A stretch of DNA of 64,000 bases from a bacterium. GTDB taxonomy: Bacteria > Fidelibacterota > Marinisomatia > Marinisomatales > JAHJCW01. A model generated the notes under the pieces. It made no database searches. It saw only the letters and a list, made by a program, of their open reading frames with translations, and was not told the DNA's origin. A program made the translations under genes and the position numbers. Shown here in pieces: positions 27,877-36,144 of this stretch (position 1 is the stretch's first letter; each line of letters starts with the position of its first letter). Location of the stretch: positions 385,350 through 449,349 of the forward strand of contig JANQGY010000013.1 of assembly GCA_028282845.1 (NCBI GenBank), given 5' to 3'.

Positions 27877-28075
27877 TAAATGGCTGAATAAAAAAGTTAT
27901 TATTAGGTTTGTTTTAGGAATTGCTATTGGCGGCTTAATTGGTTATTCATATTATTATTTTATCGGCTGTAAATCGGGCACTTGCGCGATAACGAGCAAT
28001 CCAATCAATAGCACACTTTACGGAATGCTATTGGGTTTTGTATGGGTAATACCATCGAAAAAGAAGGGGAAATAA
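27869..28075 (+). CDS. DUF6132-like small membrane protein
   Basis: 68 residues with two hydrophobic helices (about 11-32 and 48-62) and a short loop carrying two cysteines, FIGCKSGTCAITSNPINSTLYG (read here in two parts: Cys34 and Cys39 in FIGCKSGTCAITSNP, then the INSTLYG turn). This loop is the mark of the DUF6132 family, often found in Bacteroidota next to rhodanese or thioredoxin genes. I use the ATG at 27869, inside the end of the DUF1858 gene. A cysteine pair at the membrane surface fits a redox or sulfur-handling role, which is inference. Confidence 0.8.
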   Translation: MNSKWLNKKVIIRFVLGIAIGGLIGYSYYYFIGCKSGTCAITSNPINSTLYGMLLGFVWVIPSKKKGK

Positions 28076-28077
28076 TT

Positions 28078-28464
28078 ATGAGTTACGGTTACAAAAAAAT
28101 AATACATGACGGCCTTGAGGAGACTGAGACTAAAGTGCGGGATGCTTTAACGGAACATGGTTTTGGCATTATCACCGAAATAGATGTTAAAAATACTTTT
28201 AGGCAAAAGTTAGATATAGATTTTAATAAATATAAGATTTTGGGCGCATGTCAACCACAGATTGCCCACGCTGCTCTGAGTCTTGATAAACAAATCGGCT
28301 TACTCTTGCCGTGTAATGTTGTTCTTTGGGAAAACGATGATGGTACAACTACAGTCGCAGCGATAAATGCACATGCGCAACTGGCTTTGGCGGAAATTGA
28401 CGAATTGGTAGATCATGCTACTGAAGTGAATGAAAAATTGAAAGCAGTGATAGATAGCTTATGA
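28078..28464 (+). CDS. DUF302-family protein
   Basis: 128 residues, the length of a single DUF302 domain. Typical features are GYKKIIHDGLEETETKVRDA at the start, HGFGIITEIDVKNTF, then ILGACQPQIAHAAL in the middle (with the usual cysteine) and GLLLPCNVVLWE. No signal peptide is seen. DUF302 proteins are small alpha/beta proteins reported near sulfur and heavy-metal stress genes, with no proven activity. The ATG at 28078 has AAGGGGAAA eight bases upstream, which is the best ribosome site of this operon; an upstream ATG at 28042 lies inside the previous gene. Confidence 0.88.
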   Translation: MSYGYKKIIHDGLEETETKVRDALTEHGFGIITEIDVKNTFRQKLDIDFNKYKILGACQPQIAHAALSLDKQIGLLLPCNVVLWENDDGTTTVAAINAHAQLALAEIDELVDHATEVNEKLKAVIDSL

Positions 28465-28604
28465 ATGATGTTTTAACAATTATTATAATTTTCGCTGCTT
28501 GGTTCTTTGTAACAAAATTCCTGTTTCCAAAAATTGGAGTTCCTACTTGAGGAATGCCCTTCGAATCTCAGTTTGAGGAAAAAGATAATGAGGAAGATGA
28601 ATAA
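28461..28604 (+). CDS. Small membrane protein with an in-frame TGA, candidate selenoprotein
   Basis: From the ATG at 28461 (overlapping the DUF302 stop as ATGA) there are 29 codons for one membrane helix (VLTIIIIFAAWFFVTKFLF) ending in PKIGVPT, then TGA at 28548-28550, then 17 further in-frame codons (GMPFESQFEEKDNEEDE) and a TAA at 28602-28604 that overlaps the fmdB start as TAATG. If TGA is read as selenocysteine the product has 47 residues with Sec at position 30. A hairpin that fits bacterial SECIS rules follows the TGA. If TGA is a stop, the product is a 29-residue membrane peptide, and fmdB loses its coupled upstream frame. Confidence 0.55.
28551..28584 (+). promoter_or_regulatory. bSECIS-like hairpin after the in-frame TGA
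   Basis: The upper stem is TCTCA (28566-28570) with TGAGG (28574-28578), loop GTT (28571-28573); CTT (28559-28561) and AAG (28582-28584) can form a lower stem across an internal loop. The first loop base is G and lies 21 bases after the TGA. Known bacterial SECIS elements have a loop about 16-37 bases after UGA with a G among the first two loop bases, so this fits, but a five-pair stem can occur by chance. Confidence 0.4.
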
Positions 28605-28819
28605 TGCCAATGTATGATTACCGCTGCAAGAATTGCGGTGAAAAATTTGAAGAATTAGTATTCTCCAGTTCAACGCCGGATGACGAGATTACCTGCCCTA
28701 ATTGTAATGAAAAAAATTCTGAACGGTTGCTTTCCGCACCCATGGTTTCGACCAATAGTTCATCACATACTGCATCAGCATCTTCCAACTCCGGCTGCGG
28801 TCATTCAGGTTTCTCGTGA
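28604..28819 (+). CDS. FmdB-type zinc ribbon protein
   Basis: 71 residues starting MPMYDYRCKNCGEKFE, the hallmark of the FmdB/CxxC_CXXC_SSSS family. The two metal-binding pairs are Cys8/Cys11 and Cys31/Cys34 (TCPNC), followed by a low-complexity Ser/Ala tail ending in GCGHSGFS. FmdB proteins are putative regulators or metal-handling proteins of unknown partner. Its ATG overlaps the stop of the preceding frame (TAATG), placing it as the last gene of the redox operon. The next 147 bases carry no gene. Confidence 0.92.
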   Translation: MPMYDYRCKNCGEKFEELVFSSSTPDDEITCPNCNEKNSERLLSAPMVSTNSSSHTASASSNSGCGHSGFS

Positions 28820-28912
28820 GCATAAGCAATTCTGCAGTTGCAGTCCCTGAAAACTGAATAAATCAGATTCACTTTTTTGTGAGTCGCAGCGGGTATTTGA
28901 CTTATTTATATA

Positions 28913-28966
28913 GGGGTAAAATTCTTTGTTTAGTCTATCGTATAAATAAACTAAATTTTTATCCCC
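28913..28966 (+). promoter_or_regulatory. Hairpin in the leader of the MATE gene
   Basis: GGGGTAAAA (28913-28921) can pair with TTTTTATCCCC (28956-28966, one bulged T), and TTTAG (28929-28933) with CTAAA (28951-28955), giving one long imperfect hairpin that ends exactly at the MATE start codon. No Shine-Dalgarno sequence is visible in front of that ATG. It may control translation or be the end of an unknown RNA; I recognise no riboswitch class. Confidence 0.4.
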
Positions 28967-30328
28967 ATGAATGAAAAGAAATCCAAGGAATCTCGCCTAA
29001 AAGAATTTGCGTCTCAACCGAAAAAAGCATTGTGGACTTTGGCTTTACCAATTTTAGCGGGAATGGCTATTCAGACTATCTACACCGTTGTGGACATGAT
29101 CTATATCGGTCGCCTGAGCGGAGAAGCCATCGCAGCCGTTGCGTTCAATATGCCCTTATTATTTTTTGTATTAGGATTGAGTATGGGGCTTGGTTCGGGT
29201 GTAACGGCTTCGATTGCGCGGTTCATCGGAGCAAATGATAAAACAAATGCCGATAATAGTGCCGAACATGCTTTATTGATGGCAGCGGTAATCAGTGTTA
29301 TAATGGTATCTGTGGGATTACTCTTTGGAAAGAAAATGTTAACAATCTTGGGTGCAACTCCAGAGTTGTTAGAGTTAGCGTGGTCTTACTTGAGGTTCAT
29401 CGCGATTGGATTGTTTTTTATGGTATTTTCGGGGTTTTTCAGATCCATACTGTCCGGTGAAGGTGATATGAAAACACCAATGATAATATCCGGTATAGGT
29501 ACTGTCCTTAATATAATTTTGGATCCGATATTTATTTTCTTATTGGGATTTGGAGTGGCAGGGGCGGCAATCGCAACCGTGATCAGCCAAGCTATTGTAT
29601 TTTTTGTGTTCATTTATCTTTTCCTTGTTAAGGAACATACTTATGTAACCTTCAATATGCGCGACTTTTCGTTCTCAAAAAATATAATCTATGATATTGT
29701 AAGAGTTGGTATCCCGGCATCAATGGCAATGATAATTATGTCTATCGGGCAGGCAGTATTTAATAAAATTCTTGTTAGTTATTCAGCCTATTCGGTTGCT
29801 GCCTACCAAATTGGTGGTAGAATTGATGTTGTTATATTTTTACCGATTATGGCAATCGCAACTGCTCTAACCACGTTAGTAGGAATGTTTTATGGCGCCA
29901 AAGATTTTTCAAATGTCAAACTGATTATTAAATATGGTATGTCGCAATCCTTTTGGTTGACAACAATCGGTTCAGCGTTAATTTTTATATTTGCCCCGCA
30001 ATTGGTTAGAGTTTTTTCAAACGAAACCGAAATACATAATATTGCCGTAATATATTTAAGATATATTGTGTTGACTTATCCGTTAGTATCCATCGGTCTG
30101 ACAAGCGGCAGGGTAATGCAGGGGCTTGGCATGGGTTTACCGTTACTGGTAACTACAACCATTCGAGTATTGGGATTATCCGCACCGTTGGCATTGATAT
30201 TCAATTTTATTCTCCATAAACCAATCGAGTGGACATGGGTGGCAATCATAATTTCCACTGTTGTATCGGTAATCACGTCAACAGTGTGGCTCGTAAATGC
30301 CTTAAAGAAACGGGCGATTATTGTTTAG
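28967..30328 (+). CDS. MATE-family multidrug/metabolite exporter
   Basis: 453 residues with about twelve membrane helices in two halves, each starting with the MATE pattern: ALWTLALPILAGMAIQTIYT near residue 21 and IVRVGIPASMAMIIMSIGQA near residue 244. FRSILSGEGDMKTPM (about 161-175) is the usual inter-helix segment. These proteins export cationic drugs or small metabolites using a sodium or proton gradient; the substrate is unknown. Its 3' end overlaps bioY on the opposite strand by 11 bases. Confidence 0.9.
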   Translation: MNEKKSKESRLKEFASQPKKALWTLALPILAGMAIQTIYTVVDMIYIGRLSGEAIAAVAFNMPLLFFVLGLSMGLGSGVTASIARFIGANDKTNADNSAEHALLMAAVISVIMVSVGLLFGKKMLTILGATPELLELAWSYLRFIAIGLFFMVFSGFFRSILSGEGDMKTPMIISGIGTVLNIILDPIFIFLLGFGVAGAAIATVISQAIVFFVFIYLFLVKEHTYVTFNMRDFSFSKNIIYDIVRVGIPASMAMIIMSIGQAVFNKILVSYSAYSVAAYQIGGRIDVVIFLPIMAIATALTTLVGMFYGAKDFSNVKLIIKYGMSQSFWLTTIGSALIFIFAPQLVRVFSNETEIHNIAVIYLRYIVLTYPLVSIGLTSGRVMQGLGMGLPLLVTTTIRVLGLSAPLALIFNFILHKPIEWTWVAIIISTVVSVITSTVWLVNALKKRAIIV

Positions 30329-30872
30329 ATAATCTATTTAGGGTATGGATAAATATTGAAACTAAAGCTATCTTGATAGCTGTTCCCGGTAAATAAGGTA
30401 TCAGCCCGATTTTGATTGATGTATTAATTCCGGCTGTCAATGTTAACCAACTTACACCGAATAAGAATATGACTGTTGTTCCAATTGTCATGGATGCAAT
30501 AATCAACGAAAATTTTTTGTTCCAGCCATTCTCAATTAGGTAACCAATCAAAAATGCCGCCGGGATAAACCCAATTAAATATCCTCCGGTTGGTCCAAAC
30601 AAATAAAGCAATCCCAAAGAACCTCCGGCAAAAACTGGTAATCCGATCATTCCTTCTATTAAATATAAAAATATTGATAGAGCAGCTAATCTACTACCGA
30701 GTAATCCTCCTAATAGCAAAACACCGAAAGTTTGTCCGGTAATGGGTACCGGACTAAAGGGAACCGGTAGAGATAATCTTGCCAATAGAGCGAGTAACAA
30801 TGAACCGCCGATAGCGATTACAATATTGATGGCGATAGAATCTGATTTAACTAATTTGTTTGATATAATCAT
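30318..30872 (-). CDS. bioY: Biotin transporter S component BioY
   Basis: 184 residues, six membrane helices, with BioY motifs VPFSPVPITGQTFGVLLLGG (residues 36-55), the GPTGGYLIGF segment (about 93-102) and a C-terminal PYLPGTAIKIAL. BioY binds biotin and works alone or with the EcfA/EcfT energising module; no such genes are in the window. The gene may be read from the upstream salvage operon (126 bases from the SDR gene) or from its own promoter. No BirA operator was recognised in that gap. Confidence 0.93.
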   Translation of the reverse strand: MIISNKLVKSDSIAINIVIAIGGSLLLALLARLSLPVPFSPVPITGQTFGVLLLGGLLGSRLAALSIFLYLIEGMIGLPVFAGGSLGLLYLFGPTGGYLIGFIPAAFLIGYLIENGWNKKFSLIIASMTIGTTVIFLFGVSWLTLTAGINTSIKIGLIPYLPGTAIKIALVSIFIHTLNRLSKQ

Positions 30873-30998
30873 AATTACCTAAATATTTATATGCCTAATT
30901 TTATAAAAATAAAATTAAAGTTCCACAACTCAATTATTTTAAAGAACTTTTTTTATACTCCTGCATAAATCATTTGACAGGAAATATTTTATTTGGAT

Positions 30999-31754
30999 CT
31001 ATTTCTGTACTTTCTTGGAAGCGGCGAAATTTATTAACCAGTCAGGGACTATCCTGATCAACGGAACTATGAAATTCCACTGCCAAGGAGCGATATAAGT
31101 TTTTTTATTCTTATCAATAGCCTTGATCATTTTTTTGGCAAAAACATCCACATTCATTAAAAATGGCATCTTGAACTTATTTTTGTCGGTCATATTGGTT
31201 TCTATAAAACCCGGACATATCGTTATAAAGTTGATTCCCTGTTTTTGAAATGTATAGCGCCAACTATTATTCATAAAACGGATGGCAATTTTAGAAGCAG
31301 AGTAACTGCTGCGGCTCGGTAATGCTCTGAAACCGGCGATTGAACTAACCACAACAACCTTCCCTGATTTTTGTTTTAACATGGATGGTAAAACCGGTAA
31401 AGCCGTGTTGCTCACACCCAAAATATTGGTTGATAACATACGATTTGTTTGATCGGAATTGCCGCTTTGCAGATCAACTTTTCCGCTGATCCCCGCGTTG
31501 GCGATGACAACATCAATGCCATTATTTTTTTGAATGAAATCATCAATAGCTTGTTTGGTTGAATCGGCATCACTTACATCAAATTGATATATGATCGGAT
31601 CACCGCCCAATTCTTTGCATTTTGCTGCAACTTGTTCAAGGAGGTTTTTACGTCTTGCGGTAAGACCGATTATTGCCCCTCTTTTGGCATATTCATAAGC
31701 AATATATTCACCGATACCGCTACTTGCTCCCGTTATAAATACTTTGATGTTCAT
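30999..31754 (-). CDS. Short-chain dehydrogenase/reductase
   Basis: 251 residues of the classical SDR type. The cofactor site is TGASSGIGEY (residues 8-17) with a basic ARRKN segment at about 33-37 that suggests NADPH; NAGISG is at about 89-94, and the catalytic Ser/Tyr/Lys are in VVSSIAG and YSASK. Substrate unknown. Sixteen bases separate it from the symporter gene upstream, so both are probably one transcript. The C-terminal 50 residues (KKTYIAPWQWNFIVPLIRIV) resemble membrane-associated SDRs of the DltE type. Confidence 0.9.
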   Translation of the reverse strand: MNIKVFITGASSGIGEYIAYEYAKRGAIIGLTARRKNLLEQVAAKCKELGGDPIIYQFDVSDADSTKQAIDDFIQKNNGIDVVIANAGISGKVDLQSGNSDQTNRMLSTNILGVSNTALPVLPSMLKQKSGKVVVVSSIAGFRALPSRSSYSASKIAIRFMNNSWRYTFQKQGINFITICPGFIETNMTDKNKFKMPFLMNVDVFAKKMIKAIDKNKKTYIAPWQWNFIVPLIRIVPDWLINFAASKKVQK

Positions 31755-31770
31755 TTAATTATCTTATCAA

Positions 31771-33630
31771 TTAATTTGATTCTAAATTTTTTATTGTTTT
31801 AAACCATATCCAAGTGAATCCGCTTAGGGATAATATTATGAGTAAAATTCCACTAATCCAATTCTTAAAGACTAAATTCCCGATAGCAAATGTGGCACCG
31901 TAAATGAGGGCGATTCCTGCCAACCAATTCATTGCAAATCCCTTGATCACACTTGTTTGAGTTGTGGTGATATTTTCAGAGATTGGTTTCCACCAACCGC
32001 CGGGCTGTACGCGTTTATAAAATTCTTTCAGCGTAGCTTCCTTTTCCGGTTTAGTGATGAATGTAGTTGTCAACCATACAAGAATTGCAATTGGTACAAT
32101 TATTATTAATTTATGGTGCATTTGTAGCTCAATGCCCAAGATGACCGGTGCCCGTCCAAATAGCGTGTAGGTTATCCCAGCGTTCACAGTTTGAATTCCG
32201 GCAATTATCTCTAAAGATAAAGTTATTAAAATTGAAGTAATCAATGCCGATATTTCCGTCCAGGCATTTATGCGCCACCAAAACCATCTGAGGATTAATA
32301 CTAATCCAATACCGGCGCCCATAGCGAATATAAATTCCCATGCTTTGCCGATACTCTGCATCTTGACAGCTACAAATGCTGAACAGATCATTAGTAAAAC
32401 AGTCAAAATTCTGCTAACAAAAACGTAGTGCCTTTGGGCTTTACCCGAATTATTAAAAGAATTTTCCGGTTTAAAGAATCTTTTGTAGATATCATTGATG
32501 AGATATGAGGCACCCCAATTTAGATGCGTATCAATCGTTGACATAAATGCAGCCAAAAATGATACGACCAATAATCCTTTTATTCCGGGGCCTAGTACTT
32601 TTTGCATGACCAAAGGATATCCTACTTTATCGCCTAATTCCCATTGGGTCACATCAGGGAATAATACTATTGATACTAAAGCCACAATTATCCAGGGCCA
32701 AACCCGGAAAGCGTAATGTGTTAGATTGTACCATAGTGTAGCGAGCAAGGCATGTTTTTCATTTTTGGCTGAAGACATCCTTTGAATTATATAACCGCCA
32801 CCATCAGCGTTATCGCGCGACCACCACATTATCGTTAAAAACACGATAAATTTTGAAAAAGGTGAATTCCAAAATTCGAGTGAGAACAGTCCGGCATTCG
32901 GTGCGGGTGGAATAAATTTCAGCGTATCAGTGGTTACCGGTGCAGCATTGCCCGCTGCAGGTATCATCTCGTTTAAAGATGCTAATAAATTATCCATGCC
33001 GCCCATCGCATTAACTGCGATAATCGCTAAAGCGATGGAACCAAACATCGCTATCCCAAATTGTACTAAATCGGTTACTACCACGCCCCAAAATCCGCTT
33101 AGTAAGGCATACAGAAGCGCAATTGCCACGCAGATCCAAACCGCAGTCCACCGGTCAATATTCAGCATTACCGCTGCAACTGAAGCCATAGCATTGATGA
33201 CCCATCCCATTACAATAAAATTATACAATATACCAAAGTAGGCGGCTTTGAATCCGCGCAAAAAGGCTGCCGGCTTCCCGGAATAACGTAATTCCAGTAA
33301 TTCGTTATCGGTCAGTACGCGAGCGCGTCGCCACAAGCGCGAGAATAAGAATACGGCAAGCAATCCAGCTAATAATTGATTCCACCAAAACCAATTTTGC
33401 CAGATACCCGAACCGCGTATAAATTCAGTTATGGCAAGCGGCGTATCAGCGGCAAAAGTGGTCGCCACCATTGAAGTTCCCACCACCCACCAAGGCAATG
33501 ATCTGCCCGATAAGAAATATTCTTCAGTACTGCGGCTTGCCCGTTTGGCAAAATAAATGCCAACACCAAGTGAAAATAAGATGTAAGCGGCGATGATCGT
33601 CCAATCAATACTATGCAGTGCTGAATCCAT
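31771..33630 (-). CDS. Sodium:solute symporter (SSS family)
   Basis: 619 residues with 13 or more membrane helices. SSS features are seen at the start (YILFSLGVGIYFAKRASRST, then EEYFLSGRSLPWWVVGTSMV) and in the middle (LLVVSFLAAFMSTIDTHLNW). It imports an organic solute with sodium. In this position, next to genes for peptidoglycan breakdown and a sugar kinase, an amino sugar such as N-acetylmuramic acid or a muropeptide is a reasonable guess; the sequence itself does not reveal the substrate. It lies 68 bases downstream of the SpoIID-domain gene. Confidence 0.9.
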   Translation of the reverse strand: MDSALHSIDWTIIAAYILFSLGVGIYFAKRASRSTEEYFLSGRSLPWWVVGTSMVATTFAADTPLAITEFIRGSGIWQNWFWWNQLLAGLLAVFLFSRLWRRARVLTDNELLELRYSGKPAAFLRGFKAAYFGILYNFIVMGWVINAMASVAAVMLNIDRWTAVWICVAIALLYALLSGFWGVVVTDLVQFGIAMFGSIALAIIAVNAMGGMDNLLASLNEMIPAAGNAAPVTTDTLKFIPPAPNAGLFSLEFWNSPFSKFIVFLTIMWWSRDNADGGGYIIQRMSSAKNEKHALLATLWYNLTHYAFRVWPWIIVALVSIVLFPDVTQWELGDKVGYPLVMQKVLGPGIKGLLVVSFLAAFMSTIDTHLNWGASYLINDIYKRFFKPENSFNNSGKAQRHYVFVSRILTVLLMICSAFVAVKMQSIGKAWEFIFAMGAGIGLVLILRWFWWRINAWTEISALITSILITLSLEIIAGIQTVNAGITYTLFGRAPVILGIELQMHHKLIIIVPIAILVWLTTTFITKPEKEATLKEFYKRVQPGGWWKPISENITTTQTSVIKGFAMNWLAGIALIYGATFAIGNLVFKNWISGILLIILSLSGFTWIWFKTIKNLESN

Positions 33631-33698
33631 AATCTAAATATTCATGAAAAGTTAGCAAAATTAGTAAATACTGATGATACTTGAAACAATTGGAGCGA

Positions 33699-34976
33699 TT
33701 AATACAATTTAGTTAGACCCGTGTCTTTAAAGTAATGATTCAGTATTTCATCTGCTGACGAGCCGTTTAAAGCCATTCCGAGCGCACCCATTTGGCAAAG
33801 TCCTACACCGTGACCCCATCCGGCACCACTTAATTTTAATGTTTTTATATTTTGCTCCTTATCCTTTTCAATATCAATCAAAAATGCCGAGCTGTAAAGG
33901 AACTTATCGTGTAAAGCATTCCTAATTTCATATTCTGATTTCAGGATAGTTGAACATTTTTCATTGCGGCTGTCAATATATTTCACTTCTAATTTTAATA
34001 TTCTTCCCGATTTTCCACGAACAAGGGGGATTAGATCGCGTACTCGTCTTATATTCAAACCGAGTTTATTATTTAATAGTGCTCGGAGTTTGCCATGGGA
34101 ATATTCAAAATTCCACCGAAAGTAAGAGTCAGGGGAATCAACATTTCCTAAATATTTGCCGATCCTATTTTCCAGAACAAACTTGGGGCTGCAAAACGAC
34201 TCCGGTGAGTTTTTGATATGTTCATCAATTTTGTCAGAATACTCGTTTGGTTCGGGATGGTCTACTATACTTAGAAGATGGGGAATTGGTTGTCCACTCC
34301 AAACATTCTCAAATGACTCGGTAATCCCGCCGCAGCATTTCGAATATCTTGCATCACAAATGTGATTTTCATGGGTTATAACTTTGCCGAACGTATTTTG
34401 GATTGCCCGTTTAGTATTAGCGGGGATATCCACAACACCTTGATAGCGCTGACAGCAGTCATCGTTGCAAACGTCAAAATCTGAATGATTTGCTTTGCGA
34501 TTGGCAAGCAACCATGAACGAGCGGCAATTGTTTGAGCTTCGATAAACGCCGGCGGACAATCCGTACTCATTTCGGCTGTTACTACCGAAGTTAAATATT
34601 TTTCAAGGGGCACTTGGTTTATGAGTGTAATATAGCCATCAGTATTTTTAATGTGAATGTCTCCGATCAGTTGCACATCTATATTTTTTCCCCAATGAAA
34701 TCCCCGACCGACCGGAACTGAGTATATGGTTAAGTGATCATTTGGTTCATTGGACGACAATAATATTTCGTTAAAATGTTGTTTGTTAGCGGTTAATCCC
34801 TGTTTATTGATTTTAATATCAATATTACCGGAAATTGAATTTTTGGATTTTTTATTCCGCTCATGCTCGGGGATAAGGATTCTAACTTGTTTGTATTTAT
34901 CTTCCGGTAAAATAATACCAACCTGAATGGTTGGTTCACTATTTATATCAGATACTAACATAACTATTCCAAGCAT
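33699..34976 (-). CDS. SpoIID/LytB-domain protein without signal peptide
   Basis: 425 residues. The SpoIID domain (PF08486) spans about 100-400: PLEKYLTSVVTAEMSTDCPP with the catalytic-type Glu135, CCQRYQGV, YSKCCGGITESFENVW and GAGWGHGVGLCQMGALGMA. SpoIID in Bacillus is a lytic transglycosylase that cuts glycan strands without side-chain peptides. Here the N-terminus (MLVSDINSEPTIQVGI) has no signal peptide or anchor, so a cytoplasmic site is expected. The start overlaps the kinase gene by 29 bases; an ATG five codons later (34961) is equally likely. All conserved motifs are intact. Confidence 0.9.
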   Translation of the reverse strand: MLGIVMLVSDINSEPTIQVGIILPEDKYKQVRILIPEHERNKKSKNSISGNIDIKINKQGLTANKQHFNEILLSSNEPNDHLTIYSVPVGRGFHWGKNIDVQLIGDIHIKNTDGYITLINQVPLEKYLTSVVTAEMSTDCPPAFIEAQTIAARSWLLANRKANHSDFDVCNDDCCQRYQGVVDIPANTKRAIQNTFGKVITHENHICDARYSKCCGGITESFENVWSGQPIPHLLSIVDHPEPNEYSDKIDEHIKNSPESFCSPKFVLENRIGKYLGNVDSPDSYFRWNFEYSHGKLRALLNNKLGLNIRRVRDLIPLVRGKSGRILKLEVKYIDSRNEKCSTILKSEYEIRNALHDKFLYSSAFLIDIEKDKEQNIKTLKLSGAGWGHGVGLCQMGALGMALNGSSADEILNHYFKDTGLTKLY

Positions 34977-36144
34977 CTATGCCGGCACCTAAAACCGGTG
35001 CCGATCTTAAACGTGAAGTTGTGAGAATATTTGAATTAAACTGACTACGTTTTATGTAATGTGATTTTGCCTTTTCATCTAACAAACTATCTGACATAAC
35101 CAATTCTGTCAATTTTGACAAGAGAGGATTAATAATTATTTCGTGCGCCACTTTATTTTTAAATATATCGCCGAGTCTTTGCCCAATTATTATTTTATCT
35201 AAAAGCGTACCTAAATATTCATGATCTTTTTGTAAATCAGAATGATTTGGATCAATAAATTCAAATATATTTTGATATCCGGAATAGATAGTGCTTATTC
35301 TTTCATATAATAGTAGAGCCAAAGTTTCCGTTACTATTTCCCATGTATTCATGGCTTCTATTTCGCCACTATAAGCTCTGTATAAAATTTGTTCAAGATA
35401 GACTTTTTGCTTGATCAATTCATTTTGCGGCACACTGCTGATTTCGCTATAAATAGATTGAATCCCATTAGCCGAACAGTAAGCCTCCATCGTTTTTCCA
35501 TCCTTAGATTTAAACTCCCAAGTTTTAGCCAGCCAATCGCGACAATCATCGAATGAGATCAATTTCCCTCCTAATTTCAAGGCGTCTGCTGCTCCGGTCC
35601 CGCCTCCAAGATAGTAGGCATTGCTCACCATTCTAAAAGCGCCTTCCTCGGCATATTCCTCGCCGATTCCGCAATAATCGGCATCGCTGCCGAGCTTGGC
35701 GATCGGCTGCACTAAGTTTATTCCATTTTTCACTAACCGGCTTTCTAATTCCGAAGCAAAGTTGGGCATGCGCGGTCCATTCGCCATAGCGATTATTCCA
35801 CGACCGTCTGCAGATTTTATTCCCGGTAAACCGATGCCGATCAATACTTTATCAAATTCTGACATGGTTACTATCGCATTTATTGCATCAATAAATGCGC
35901 GATAATAGGCTTTTGATTGGGCTAATTCCTTTTCAGTAAGTTTAATTGAATGACTTTGGATTTCCGACAGTTGTGTTTTTAAATCAACCGGAATAAAATC
36001 AGTTTGGAATTCAGAATAATTTTGGTATTCCCTGATAGCTTTATGATTTCCCAAAGCAAATACATCATTTTTCAGGATTATTTGATGGGCACTGACTTTA
36101 CTTGCCCCGCCGTCAATACCGATAATTAAAATATCATCTGCCAT
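34948..36144 (-). CDS. ROK-like actin-fold sugar kinase
   Basis: 398 residues with an actin-fold ATPase plan: phosphate-1 segment IIGIDGGASKVSAH (7-20), GIGLPGIKSADGRGI at about 107-121, SDADYCGIGEEYA (about 159-171) and adenosine-side YYLGGGTGAADALKLGG (about 183-199). The order fits ROK or BadF-type kinases better than FGGY. The ROK zinc motif (CxCGxxGC) is absent. Its place between a SpoIID-domain gene and a glycosyltransferase, with a symporter downstream, suggests phosphorylation of an imported amino sugar. Overlaps with both neighbours indicate coupled translation. Confidence 0.75.
   Translation of the reverse strand: MADDILIIGIDGGASKVSAHQIILKNDVFALGNHKAIREYQNYSEFQTDFIPVDLKTQLSEIQSHSIKLTEKELAQSKAYYRAFIDAINAIVTMSEFDKVLIGIGLPGIKSADGRGIIAMANGPRMPNFASELESRLVKNGINLVQPIAKLGSDADYCGIGEEYAEEGAFRMVSNAYYLGGGTGAADALKLGGKLISFDDCRDWLAKTWEFKSKDGKTMEAYCSANGIQSIYSEISSVPQNELIKQKVYLEQILYRAYSGEIEAMNTWEIVTETLALLLYERISTIYSGYQNIFEFIDPNHSDLQKDHEYLGTLLDKIIIGQRLGDIFKNKVAHEIIINPLLSKLTELVMSDSLLDEKAKSHYIKRSQFNSNILTTSRLRSAPVLGAGIDAWNSYVSI

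Noticed and set aside
30873-30998. BirA operator or riboswitch before bioY
   Set aside because: The gap is only AT-rich sequence; no TTGTAAAC-type biotin operator or structured leader is convincing.
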